From positions 1-9,949 of the forward strand of contig DALYLJ010000123.1 of the NCBI GenBank assembly GCA_031976395.1: a stretch of DNA of 9,949 nucleotides, given 5' to 3'. The position numbers and the translations under genes were made by a program. Below the pieces are notes generated by a model. The model saw only the letters and a program-made list of their open reading frames with translations. It was not told the DNA's origin and ran no database searches. The DNA comes from UBA11164 sp002420085. GTDB lineage: Bacteria; Pseudomonadota; Gammaproteobacteria; Xanthomonadales; Xanthomonadaceae. Positions within the stretch are counted from its first letter, which is position 1; every line of letters starts with the position of its first letter. Below are positions 1 through 6,449 of this stretch, in pieces.

Positions 1-858
1 CGGCTTGGGTCGGCGCTGGACTACCTGTACGCCTGGGCCGATCTCGATTATCAGGCCAAGACGGGCATCCTCGAAGGATTCGACAGCGAGGACCACGATG
101 GCGACCCGACCGGCAGCCTGTCACAGGCGGAAATCACCGCCAGTGTCGCCACCACGGTCTACAGCGTCTGGCGTTCCAGCTTCACCCGCGACACCCTGCT
201 GGCCGCGCTCGGTCCACAGTTGCAGCCATTCGCACCGCCCTCGTCCCAGCGCATGACGGCCCTGAAGCGTCTGGTCGAGAACGGCGGCGTGTCGGCCTCC
301 GGGGTGCGGTTCTTCGCTGGCGGCGAGGGGCCGGTCAAGGTTCAGGTGGCGATGCTGCTGGCTCTGCGCGATGCCCTCGATCGCCTGGCCGGGCCGGAGT
401 TCGCGGCCGCCTTCGGTGGCAGCACCACGATCAGCGACTATCGCTGGGGCTACCTGCACCGGATCGTGTTCGATTCGCCGCTCGGGCCGCCGTTCAGCGT
501 GCCGCCGGCCTTCGACGGCTTCCCGGCGCTGTTGCCCGGTCTGCCGGGTGTCGCCACCGACGGCGGCTTCGGTACGGTCGATGCGTCCTCGCACGCCGTC
601 ACCGCCAGCGGCGTCAATGGCTTCATGTTCGGCAGCGGCCCGACCAACCGGATGGTGGTCGAGGTGGGCCGTAACGGACCACGCGGGCAGTCGGTATGGC
701 CGAGCGGGGTGAGTGCGGTTCCGGGCGATACCTTCTATCTGGAGCCGATGTTGCCGCGCTGGCTGACCAATGATGCCAATCCCCTGCGTTTCCGATCGGT
801 CGAATTGCTGACCGGACGTTACCAGTGGCAGACCTTCACTCCGATCCGACGGCCCTGA
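1..858 (+). CDS. Penicillin acylase family protein, C-terminal part (5' end outside window)
   Basis: The reading frame is open from base 1 to a TGA at 856-858, giving 285 residues with no start, so this is the C-terminal part of a larger protein. It resembles the beta-subunit end of penicillin amidase-type Ntn hydrolases, which cut amide bonds in acylated substrates such as beta-lactams or acyl-homoserine lactones, usually in the periplasm. Visible family hallmarks are RWGYLHRIVF near residues 150-159, a GGFGTVDASSHA segment near 180-200, a FMFGSGPTNRMVVEV segment, and the late SVWPSGVSAVPGD and WLTNDANPLRF segments. The catalytic N-terminal Ser and the signal peptide lie upstream and cannot be checked. 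An acidic stretch at residues 28-44 (DSEDHDGDPTGS...E) resembles a calcium-binding loop but does not fit EF-hand spacing exactly. The family is well supported; the substrate cannot be assigned from this part. Confidence 0.85.
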   Translation, partial: RLGSALDYLYAWADLDYQAKTGILEGFDSEDHDGDPTGSLSQAEITASVATTVYSVWRSSFTRDTLLAALGPQLQPFAPPSSQRMTALKRLVENGGVSASGVRFFAGGEGPVKVQVAMLLALRDALDRLAGPEFAAAFGGSTTISDYRWGYLHRIVFDSPLGPPFSVPPAFDGFPALLPGLPGVATDGGFGTVDASSHAVTASGVNGFMFGSGPTNRMVVEVGRNGPRGQSVWPSGVSAVPGDTFYLEPMLPRWLTNDANPLRFRSVELLTGRYQWQTFTPIRRP

Positions 859-893
859 TCCGGGCGGTTGACGAGCGACCGTCAGGGCCGTCG
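847..893 (+). other. Long inverted repeat (stem-loop) over the acylase stop codon
   Basis: CGACGGCCCTGA (847-858) is perfectly complementary in reverse to TCAGGGCCGTCG (882-893), a 12-bp stem with a 23-nt loop. The acylase TGA forms the end of the left arm. A smaller CGGT...ACCG pair (865-868 with 878-881) lies inside the loop. No run of T follows on the plus strand, so it does not meet the usual form of an intrinsic terminator. It may act as an mRNA 3'-end stabiliser or a terminator lacking a U-tract. Confidence 0.5.
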
Positions 894-955
894 CGGGTTG
901 GACGCGGCGGCCCTGGCTGAGGCACCATTCGCGTTCCTTTTCGATGCAGACCTGT

Positions 956-959
956 GGAG
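956..959 (+). promoter_or_regulatory. Ribosome binding site that decides the DUF2066 start
   Basis: GGAG lies 9 nt upstream of the ATG at 969. The alternative in-frame GTG at 954 overlaps this GGAG and has no comparable site before it. Starting at the ATG also gives a compact, normal signal peptide. Confidence 0.55.
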
Positions 960-968
960 CGTAACGCG

Positions 969-2021
969 ATGGTCACCATTCGAGGCCGCCTGTTCGGACT
1001 GATTTTGGCGGCGCTGGCCTGGCCGGTCATCGCCCAGGAGTCGGGCGGGTCGCTGTACAGTGCCGAAGCGCCGGTCGCCAGTCAGGCCGAGGACGATGCT
1101 GGACCGGCCCTCAGGGCCGCGCTGGCGCGGGTGCTGGTGCGACTGACCGGACTGCCCGATGCGCTGCACGGACCGGGTGTCGCCGAGGCGCTTGAGCGCG
1201 CTCCGGAACTGGTCCTGGCAACCCGCTACCGGCAGGGCTTCGAGGGCGAGGGCGGCGAGCGAATCTACCGGGATTTCCTGATCGCCGATTTCGATCCGGT
1301 TCGGGTCGATGGCCTGCTGGCCGAACTCGGCCTGGTCGTCTGGCCGTTGCCGCGTCCGACCCCGATGCTGTGGCTGGCCATCGACGATGGTCGCGGGCCG
1401 CGACTGGTCAATGCCGCCCAGGGCGCGGCGGTCGAGGCACTGCGGGCTGCCGGCTTCGCACGCGGCATTCGTTTCGCCCTGCCCGAGGGCAGCCCGGAAG
1501 ATGACAATTTCGGCGTCCAGGCTGCCTGGCGCGATGATCTCGAAGCAGCGGATGCCCTGTTGGCACGTTCGCCGGGCGGCGCCCAGTTGCTCGGTCGGCT
1601 GTACCGTGTCGATGGTGGCTGGCGTGCCGAGTGGGTCTTGCGCGAGCACGGCGTCGAACTGGCCCGCTGGTCGGAATCCGGCCCCGATGCCCGGAGCCTG
1701 CTGGCGGCGGCCGGTGCCGGCACCGCCGATCGTCTGGCACGCCGGTTCGCCGAACTGGCGGCGGCAGGCCCATCCGGTCGATTCGTGGTTCGGGTGCATG
1801 GCCTTCGCAGCGCCGACCACTACCCGCGACTGATCGGCTATCTGCGTGGCCTCGGTCCGGTTCGTCAGGTCACGCCGGTGGCCGCCGAGGGCGACGCGCT
1901 GATCGTGGAACTGGATCTGGCGGTCGGTCTGCAAGGCTTCGCGCATCTGGTCGAGACCGGTCCGGTGCTGCGCGCCGACGACAGTCAGTCGCCACCCGCT
2001 GAATTCCGGATGCTCGAATGA
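969..2021 (+). CDS. DUF2066 domain-containing exported protein
   Basis: A 350-residue protein recognised as DUF2066, a family of unknown function in gammaproteobacteria. It begins with a Sec-type signal peptide: basic residues at 5 and 7, a hydrophobic core near 8-18, and a likely signal peptidase I site after V-I-A at residue 22. The mature protein is therefore predicted to be periplasmic. The start at 969 is preferred to GTG 954, which would add five residues (MERNA), because GGAG is well placed before the ATG. Family features are the early LRAALARVLVRLTG segment, the YRDFLIADFD region and the VVWPLPRPTPMLWLAIDDG strand region. It is the first gene of a coupled operon and its stop overlaps the next start as ATGA at 2018-2021. 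The same four-gene order is familiar from Xanthomonas relatives. No catalytic motif is visible and I assign no biochemical role. Confidence 0.85.
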   Translation: MVTIRGRLFGLILAALAWPVIAQESGGSLYSAEAPVASQAEDDAGPALRAALARVLVRLTGLPDALHGPGVAEALERAPELVLATRYRQGFEGEGGERIYRDFLIADFDPVRVDGLLAELGLVVWPLPRPTPMLWLAIDDGRGPRLVNAAQGAAVEALRAAGFARGIRFALPEGSPEDDNFGVQAAWRDDLEAADALLARSPGGAQLLGRLYRVDGGWRAEWVLREHGVELARWSESGPDARSLLAAAGAGTADRLARRFAELAAAGPSGRFVVRVHGLRSADHYPRLIGYLRGLGPVRQVTPVAAEGDALIVELDLAVGLQGFAHLVETGPVLRADDSQSPPAEFRMLE

Positions 2022-2578
2022 ATTGGGCGTTTCTTCCCAACGCCATCACCCTGGCCCGGATCGGCCTGGTGCCGCCGCTCTGGTGGTTGCTGTATCGCGA
2101 ACAGTTCGCTCCGGCCCTGGTGGTCGCCCTGGTCGCCGGGCTCTCCGATGCCCTCGACGGCGGCTTGGCCAAACGGTATGGCTGGCAGTCGCGACTGGGT
2201 GGCCTGCTCGACCCGATCGCCGACAAACTGCTGCTGGCTGCCTGTTTCGTCGGCCTGTGGAGCGCGGGTGCGCTGCCCGACTGGCTGCTCCTGCTGGTGC
2301 TTGGCCGTGATCTTGTGATCGTCGCCGGGGCGGTTGCCTGGAATCTCCTGATCGGCCCGCTGGAGGCGCAGCCAACCCTGCTCAGCAAGTTCACGACCGC
2401 CGTCCAGATCATCCTGGTGTTGCTGGTGATGGCCAAGCTGGCGTTCGCCATCGAACCGGGGGTGGCGGCAACCGGCCTGATCTGGCTGGCGGCGGCACTC
2501 ACGGCCATCAGTGGACTCGACTATGTCGTCCGCTGGAGCTGCAAGGCCCGCATCGCCAAACGAAAGGATCGCCCATGA
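2018..2578 (+). CDS. CDP-alcohol phosphatidyltransferase family protein (PgsA-like)
   Basis: A 186-residue integral membrane enzyme of the CDP-alcohol phosphatidyltransferase family. These enzymes transfer a phosphatidyl group from CDP-diacylglycerol to an alcohol such as glycerol-3-phosphate. The signature is at residues 44-69: D44, D47-G48, A51, G61, D65 and D69 in correct spacing, with D47, D65 and D69 the expected metal-binding and catalytic aspartates. The usual Arg after A51 is Lys here (K52), followed by R53. Several hydrophobic helices are seen, near 6-26, 30-44, 72-112 and 126-168. The length is close to that of E. coli PgsA. The start is fixed by the ATGA overlap with DUF2066 and only a weak GGA precedes it; the end overlaps the next gene by ATGA. 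It could be PgsA itself or a second paralogue. Without knowing whether a canonical pgsA exists elsewhere, the alcohol substrate stays open, so no symbol is given. Confidence 0.88.
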   Translation: MNWAFLPNAITLARIGLVPPLWWLLYREQFAPALVVALVAGLSDALDGGLAKRYGWQSRLGGLLDPIADKLLLAACFVGLWSAGALPDWLLLLVLGRDLVIVAGAVAWNLLIGPLEAQPTLLSKFTTAVQIILVLLVMAKLAFAIEPGVAATGLIWLAAALTAISGLDYVVRWSCKARIAKRKDRP

Positions 2579-3738
2579 TCGCCCCCATTCCCGACGATGC
2601 CCGGCATTGGTACTACCTCGCGCTGGGTCTGATCCTGACCGGTCTGCTCTGGCTGCTGGCGCCGATCCTGACCCCATTCGCGGTCTCGCTGCTGCTCGCC
2701 TGGCTGGGTGAACCCCTGGTCGAACGCCTGTCCCGGCACGGTGCCAAGCGGACCTGGGCGGTCACCATCGTGTTCGTCCTGATGACCTTGGCGGTGGTGG
2801 TTCTGGTGCTGATCCTGATCCCGCTGCTGGAAGGCCAGATCGCCTACCTCGTGCAGCAATTGCCGGCCTATGCCGGGTGGATCTCCAATACCCTGCTGCC
2901 CTGGATCGAGCAACGGACCGGCGTCGCCATTGCCGCCTATGTCGATCCTCAGCGCTGGTTGGATCTGCTCAAGGGCCACTGGCAGCAGGCCGGCGGCCTG
3001 GCGGCGACGATCCTTGGCGGCATATCCAAATCCGGCCTGGCGATCCTGGCCTGGCTGGCGACGGTGGCACTGATCCCGGTGCTCACCTTCTACTTCATGC
3101 GCGACTGGCCGAGCCTGCTGGCGCGGGTGCGCGAACTGCTGCCCCGGCCGCTGGAGCCGACCGTGGTCCGCCTGGCCGAGCAGTCGGATCAGGTGCTGGG
3201 CGCATTCCTGCGCGGCCAACTCTCGGTGATGCTGGCGCTCGGTGCGATCTATTCACTCGGCCTGTGGCTGGCCGGTATCAAGCTGTCGCTGTTGATCGGC
3301 ATGGGCGCCGGCCTGGTCAGCTTCGTTCCGTATCTGGGCGCGATCGTAGGCATCGGCGCCGGCCTGATCGCCGCCCTGGTGCAGCATGGCGACCTGCTGC
3401 ATGTGGTCCTGGTTCTGCTGGTGTTCGGCTTCGGTCAGACCCTGGAAAGTTTCCTGCTGACTCCCTGGCTGGTCGGTGACCGGATCGGCCTGCACCCGGT
3501 CGCGGTGATCTTCGCGATCATGGCCGGCGGCCAGTTGTTCGGTTTCCTCGGCGTCCTGCTGGCCCTGCCGGTGGCGGCGGTGGCGATGGTCGGTCTGCGC
3601 GATCTGCATCGGCGCTACCTCGAAAGCCATCTCTACGGTGCCGGGGATTCGCCATCGGACACCTTGATCGCATCCGATGGCGATGTCGATCCGGTCGAGC
3701 CCGAGCCGACCGACAAGCCGGAGACGCCCACGGCGTGA
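2575..3738 (+). CDS. perM: AI-2E family transporter (PerM-like membrane protein)
   Basis: A 387-residue polytopic inner-membrane protein of the AI-2E/PerM/UPF0118 family. Members are proposed to export small molecules or ions, and the true substrate is often unknown. Hydrophobic segments occur near residues 13-45, 61-84, 153-175, 216-234, 237-268, 273-287 and 306-340, with a soluble stretch at about 85-150 after the first two, as usual for the family. Conserved segments are PYLGAIVGIGAG (252-263), GQTLESFLLTPWLVGDRIGLHP (287-308, quoted in two parts: GQTLESFLL and TPWLVGDRIGLHP) and GFLGVLLALP (323-332). The last 30 residues or so are acidic and proline-rich, probably a disordered cytoplasmic tail. 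AAGGA at 2564-2568, six bases before the ATG, is a strong ribosome binding site, so it need not depend only on coupling through the ATGA overlap. Its stop overlaps the hda start as GTGA. The symbol is by family resemblance. Confidence 0.88.
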   Translation: MIAPIPDDARHWYYLALGLILTGLLWLLAPILTPFAVSLLLAWLGEPLVERLSRHGAKRTWAVTIVFVLMTLAVVVLVLILIPLLEGQIAYLVQQLPAYAGWISNTLLPWIEQRTGVAIAAYVDPQRWLDLLKGHWQQAGGLAATILGGISKSGLAILAWLATVALIPVLTFYFMRDWPSLLARVRELLPRPLEPTVVRLAEQSDQVLGAFLRGQLSVMLALGAIYSLGLWLAGIKLSLLIGMGAGLVSFVPYLGAIVGIGAGLIAALVQHGDLLHVVLVLLVFGFGQTLESFLLTPWLVGDRIGLHPVAVIFAIMAGGQLFGFLGVLLALPVAAVAMVGLRDLHRRYLESHLYGAGDSPSDTLIASDGDVDPVEPEPTDKPETPTA

Positions 3739-4529
3739 GCGTGCCGCAACTGCCCCTGGCCTTGCGCTACCCGCCGGATCAGCGCTTCGAGACCTTCGTC
3801 GGCAGTGAGGCCACCGCTCGGCTGCTGTCGGAGTCGGCACGCGGAGGTCGCGACGACTGGCTGATGCTGTCCGGTCCGTCCGGCTGCGGCAAGACCCATC
3901 TGCTGCTGGCCGCCTGTGCCGATGCCGTCGAGGCCGGCCGGCGGGCGGTCTACCTCGATCTCGACCGGGTCGGTCAGGTCGGCCACGGACTGGCCGATGC
4001 CCTCGACGGACTCGACGGCAATGACCTGGTCTGTCTCGATCGGCTGGATGCGGTTGCCGGTCAGCGTGCCGCCGAAATCGCCCTGTTCGATTTCCACAAC
4101 CGTGCCCGCAGCGGATCGACGGTGCTGGTCTACGCCGCCCGCGTGGTTCCGGCGGCACTCGATCTGGCATTGCCCGACCTGCGCTCGCGACTCGGCCAAT
4201 GCACCCAGGTTTCGGTGGCGATGCTCGACGATCAGGGGCGTCGTGCCGTGCTGGTCGGTCGTGCCCATCGCCGTGGTTTGAATCTCGATGAGCCGGTGCT
4301 CGACTATCTGTTCGCCCGGGTCGGGCGTGATCTGGCCGGTCTGGCCCGCCTGCTCGACCGTCTCGATCGCGAGAGCCTGGCGGCCGGGCGTCGGATCACC
4401 GTGCCGTTCGTCCGCGACCTGCTCGCGCGTGAAACCCAGGCTCGCGTGATGCTGGCCGGCGAAGCGGCGGCAGGCGGGGCAGCCACCGGCGAGGCCGTGC
4501 CCCCGGACGGCTCGCCGACCGACACCTGA
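3735..4529 (+). CDS. hda: DnaA regulatory inactivator Hda
   Basis: A 264-residue DnaA-related AAA+ protein. Hda, bound to the DNA-loaded sliding clamp, stimulates ATP hydrolysis by DnaA and so prevents re-initiation of replication. Visible elements are a clamp-binding-like motif near the N-terminus (QLPLAL, residues 5-10; E. coli has QLSLPL), Walker A GPSGCGKTH (47-55), a Walker B-like strand LVCLDRLD (98-105), and the box VII motif LPDLRSRL (146-153), which carries the arginine-finger Arg. A helical sensor-2 region precedes VPFVRDLL (to about residue 230), where E. coli Hda essentially ends. A further 34 residues, rich in Ala, Gly, Glu and Pro, follow. Initiation is at GTG 3735, overlapping the perM stop; GGAG at 3720-3723 supports it over the GTG at 3741. 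The assignment as Hda rather than DnaA rests on the short length, the missing DNA-binding domain IV and the N-terminal clamp motif. Confidence 0.92.
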   Translation: MSVPQLPLALRYPPDQRFETFVGSEATARLLSESARGGRDDWLMLSGPSGCGKTHLLLAACADAVEAGRRAVYLDLDRVGQVGHGLADALDGLDGNDLVCLDRLDAVAGQRAAEIALFDFHNRARSGSTVLVYAARVVPAALDLALPDLRSRLGQCTQVSVAMLDDQGRRAVLVGRAHRRGLNLDEPVLDYLFARVGRDLAGLARLLDRLDRESLAAGRRITVPFVRDLLARETQARVMLAGEAAAGGAATGEAVPPDGSPTDT

Positions 4530-4544
4530 CCCTCACCTGACCCT
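4523..4544. repeat. Tandem 11-bp duplication spanning the hda stop
   Basis: CACCTGACCCT occurs twice, exactly and head to tail (4523-4533 and 4534-4544). The first copy contains the hda TGA (4527-4529). This is direct sequence observation. Replication slippage is the likely origin. Confidence 0.9.
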
Positions 4545-4556
4545 CGGTCGGCCGAC

Positions 4557-5300
4557 TCAGGGACGGCGGATGGCTTCCGAAGTGCGGCTGTCGGCGGTGA
4601 TCTCGGCCGTCAGTGCCGCCAGACGTTCAGGGGTTCCGACATCGGTCCAGGCGCCGGTATGCAGCCGGCCGGCGACGCGATCGTCCCGGATGGCGGCGCG
4701 CAGCAGGGGTGCCAGCGGAAAGCACGGTCGAGCCGGTCGTGCCGGGTCGATGGTGAATTCGGCACCGAGCGTTCGCTGCCAGTCGTCGAGCAGGTGCGGA
4801 CGGTACATGCCGATGCCGGCATAGGTCAGTCGGGTCGGGCCATCCAGGCGCAGCCGGTGCCCGTGGTCGAGGGCGAAATCACCGAGCGGCCGGTGTTCGG
4901 GATTGCCGACCATGACCAGTTCGGCCAGGCCATCGGGCTCGGTCGGCAGCAGACCGAAATCGAAATCGGTCCAGACATCGCCGTTGATCACCAGGAACGG
5001 CGCAGCGCCGAGCCAGGGCAGGGCATTGAGCATGCCGCCGCCGGTCTCCAGCGGCTGCTCGCCTTCGTGCAGGTAGTGCAGGTCGAGGCCCCAGTCGCGG
5101 CCGCTGCCGAGCAGCGCCGGAAACTGATCGGCCAGATGACTGGTGTTGATGACCACCTCGCGCACGCCGATCCCGGCCAGTTTTTCCAGATGCCAGACGA
5201 TCAGCGGCTTGCCGGCCACCGGCAGCAGTGGCTTGGGCGTGTGCTCGGTCAGCGGACGCATCCGTTCGCCGCGTCCGGCAGCGAAGATCAGGGCTTTCAT
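4557..5300 (-). CDS. murU: N-acetylmuramate alpha-1-phosphate uridylyltransferase MurU
   Basis: A 247-residue sugar-phosphate nucleotidyltransferase. MurU joins MurNAc-alpha-1-phosphate to UTP to form UDP-MurNAc, the second step of the cytoplasmic recycling route that re-enters peptidoglycan synthesis without MurA. Motifs include the N-terminal nucleotide-binding loop AAGRGERMRPLT (7-18) with the lysine in PKPL (22-25), LETGGG (84-89), NGDVWTD with its metal-binding Asp (106-112), and the late WTDVGT (218-223) carrying the second conserved Asp. The sequence closely resembles Pseudomonas MurU throughout the first 115 residues. It is some 20-25 residues longer, with extra sequence around 175-200 and at the C-terminus. 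Its ATG overlaps the amgK stop by 4 nt (ATGA at 5297-5300), so the pair is translationally coupled. RmlA/GalU-like or ManC-like functions are less likely given the AmgK partner. Confidence 0.92.
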   Translation of the reverse strand: MKALIFAAGRGERMRPLTEHTPKPLLPVAGKPLIVWHLEKLAGIGVREVVINTSHLADQFPALLGSGRDWGLDLHYLHEGEQPLETGGGMLNALPWLGAAPFLVINGDVWTDFDFGLLPTEPDGLAELVMVGNPEHRPLGDFALDHGHRLRLDGPTRLTYAGIGMYRPHLLDDWQRTLGAEFTIDPARPARPCFPLAPLLRAAIRDDRVAGRLHTGAWTDVGTPERLAALTAEITADSRTSEAIRRP

Positions 5301-6376
5301 GACCGATCGCCCCGGTCGGATGTCGGGTTGGGTTCGGTCAGGTCACGTCCGGCGATCGCCCGCTCCAGCAGATCGACCAGCGGACGGATGGCATCGTATT
5401 CGCGACCGACCCGGTGGACGTAATCCCACACCCGTGGCAGGTCGTTGAGATAGCCGGATTTGCCGTCGCGGTAATACAGCCGACAGAAGATGCCGAGTAC
5501 CTTGAGGTGCCGTTGCAGGCCCATCAGATCGAACCAGCGTCGAAACCGGGCGCCGTCGCAGTCGGCCAGCGCGCGCGCCAGCGCCGATGTCTGGCTGGAC
5601 CGATCGGCCCGATCGGCTGGCGATCGGGCGGTCGCCAGCAGGCGCCGACGATAGTCTTCCAGCAGGCGATACACCTGCTGTTCCGGCCATGCGATGTAGC
5701 AATCACGCAGCAGGGACACCGGGTCGTAGGTGACCGGTCCGCGCACGGCATCCTGGAAGTCGATGATCGCCAGCGCATCGCCATGCAGCATGAGGTTGCG
5801 CGAGTGGAAATCGCGGTGGACGAACACCTTCGGTTGTTCGAGGGCATTGCCGACCAAGGCCCGGAATGCCGACTCGATGATGTCCCACTGCTCGCATTCC
5901 GGGAGGACGCCGAGGTGCCGTTCGAGGAACCAGGTCGGCATCAGTTCCATTTCCGCGACCAGCCGCGCCTCGTCGTACTCGGGCAGACCAGCGCTGTCGG
6001 CCTGGACCTGAAGGCTCACTAGACTGTCGAGCGCCTGCCGGTACAGCGGATCGACGGTGTCGGCCGACAGCGCCGGCAGCAGCAGGCGGTCGCCGAGATC
6101 GGTCATCACCACGAAGCCGTGCTCGGCATCGCTGGCGATCACTTCCGGCGCCAACAGCCCGGCCTGACGCAGGCGGAGGTCGATCTCCAGCCAGGGACGG
6201 ATGTCCTCGCGCTCCGGCGGTGCATCCATGACGATCCACGACCGATGGCCGGAGTGGCCGCGCCAATAGCTGCGGAAACTGGCATCGGACGAGGCCGGGT
6301 GCAGATCGAGATCGGGATCGCCGGTGGCGGCGCGGGCAAAGCGCAGGCGATCATCGGCGCGGTCGGTGGCAGTCAT
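5297..6376 (-). CDS. amgK: Anomeric MurNAc/GlcNAc kinase AmgK
   Basis: A 359-residue member of the APH/choline kinase phosphotransferase fold. AmgK phosphorylates MurNAc (and GlcNAc) at the anomeric carbon, making the substrate for MurU in the adjacent gene. Evidence: a phosphate-binding loop SSDASFRSYWR near 29-39, the Brenner-type catalytic motif HRDFHSRN (187-194, with D189 and N194), the metal-binding IDF Asp at 206 in IIDFQD, and the late family segment LQRHLKVLGIFCRLYYRDGK. A low-complexity, charged stretch near residues 250-275 looks like a variable linker. The start is taken as ATG 6376; an in-frame GTG at 6385 would add three residues, and neither has a convincing ribosome binding site. 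A sigma70-like promoter lies just upstream. The gene is divergent from manC. Confidence is high because kinase and uridylyltransferase occur as an overlapping pair. Confidence 0.92.
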   Translation of the reverse strand: MTATDRADDRLRFARAATGDPDLDLHPASSDASFRSYWRGHSGHRSWIVMDAPPEREDIRPWLEIDLRLRQAGLLAPEVIASDAEHGFVVMTDLGDRLLLPALSADTVDPLYRQALDSLVSLQVQADSAGLPEYDEARLVAEMELMPTWFLERHLGVLPECEQWDIIESAFRALVGNALEQPKVFVHRDFHSRNLMLHGDALAIIDFQDAVRGPVTYDPVSLLRDCYIAWPEQQVYRLLEDYRRRLLATARSPADRADRSSQTSALARALADCDGARFRRWFDLMGLQRHLKVLGIFCRLYYRDGKSGYLNDLPRVWDYVHRVGREYDAIRPLVDLLERAIAGRDLTEPNPTSDRGDRS

Positions 6377-6405
6377 GCGGGGCACGGGGTGGCGGTCGAG
6401 GCGAC

Positions 6406-6434
6406 ACTGTAAACTTCGGAACGGTTTTTGATAA
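6406..6434 (-). promoter_or_regulatory. Candidate sigma70-type promoter for amgK-murU
   Basis: Read on the minus strand, TTATCA (6434-6429) is followed by a 17-bp spacer and TACAGT (6411-6406); each hexamer matches consensus at four of six positions. Transcription would start near 6399, giving a leader of about 23 nt. The spacer is the most AT-rich stretch between the divergent genes. The prediction is by eye only. The manC promoter should lie in the same 73-bp spacer, but I found no equally good plus-strand candidate. Confidence 0.4.
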
Positions 6435-6449
6435 GGCTATGGGTCTGGC

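Noticed and set aside
28..135. EF-hand in the acylase fragment (DSEDHDGDPTGS...E)
   Set aside because: The acidic spacing does not place Glu at position 12 of a canonical loop; at most an acidic insertion between helices.
954..968. GTG at 954 as the DUF2066 start
   Set aside because: The GGAG that would serve the ATG at 969 overlaps this codon, and the extra residues only lengthen the signal peptide n-region.
882..1946. 354-codon minus-strand frame
   Set aside because: Antisense to the DUF2066 gene; its peptide is rich in Arg, Gln and Gly with no family features, and the sense gene fits the operon exactly.
2521..4268. Minus-strand frames of 200-300 codons opposite perM and hda
   Set aside because: Antisense shadows of genes with clear membrane topology and AAA+ motifs; no ribosome binding sites or recognisable products.
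4536..4561. Hairpin CCTGA...TCAGG as a shared terminator between hda and murU
   Set aside because: Only 5 bp of outer stem, the inner GTCGGCCGAC palindrome has no loop, and no T-run follows on either strand.
4659..5423. 254-codon plus-strand frame opposite murU
   Set aside because: Antisense to murU, which carries all catalytic motifs and overlaps amgK; the plus frame has no recognisable motif.
6407..6435. Plus-strand promoter for manC (CTGTAA / GATAAG)
   Set aside because: The -35 hexamer matches consensus at only about three positions and the leader would be about 8 nt; too weak to list as a feature.
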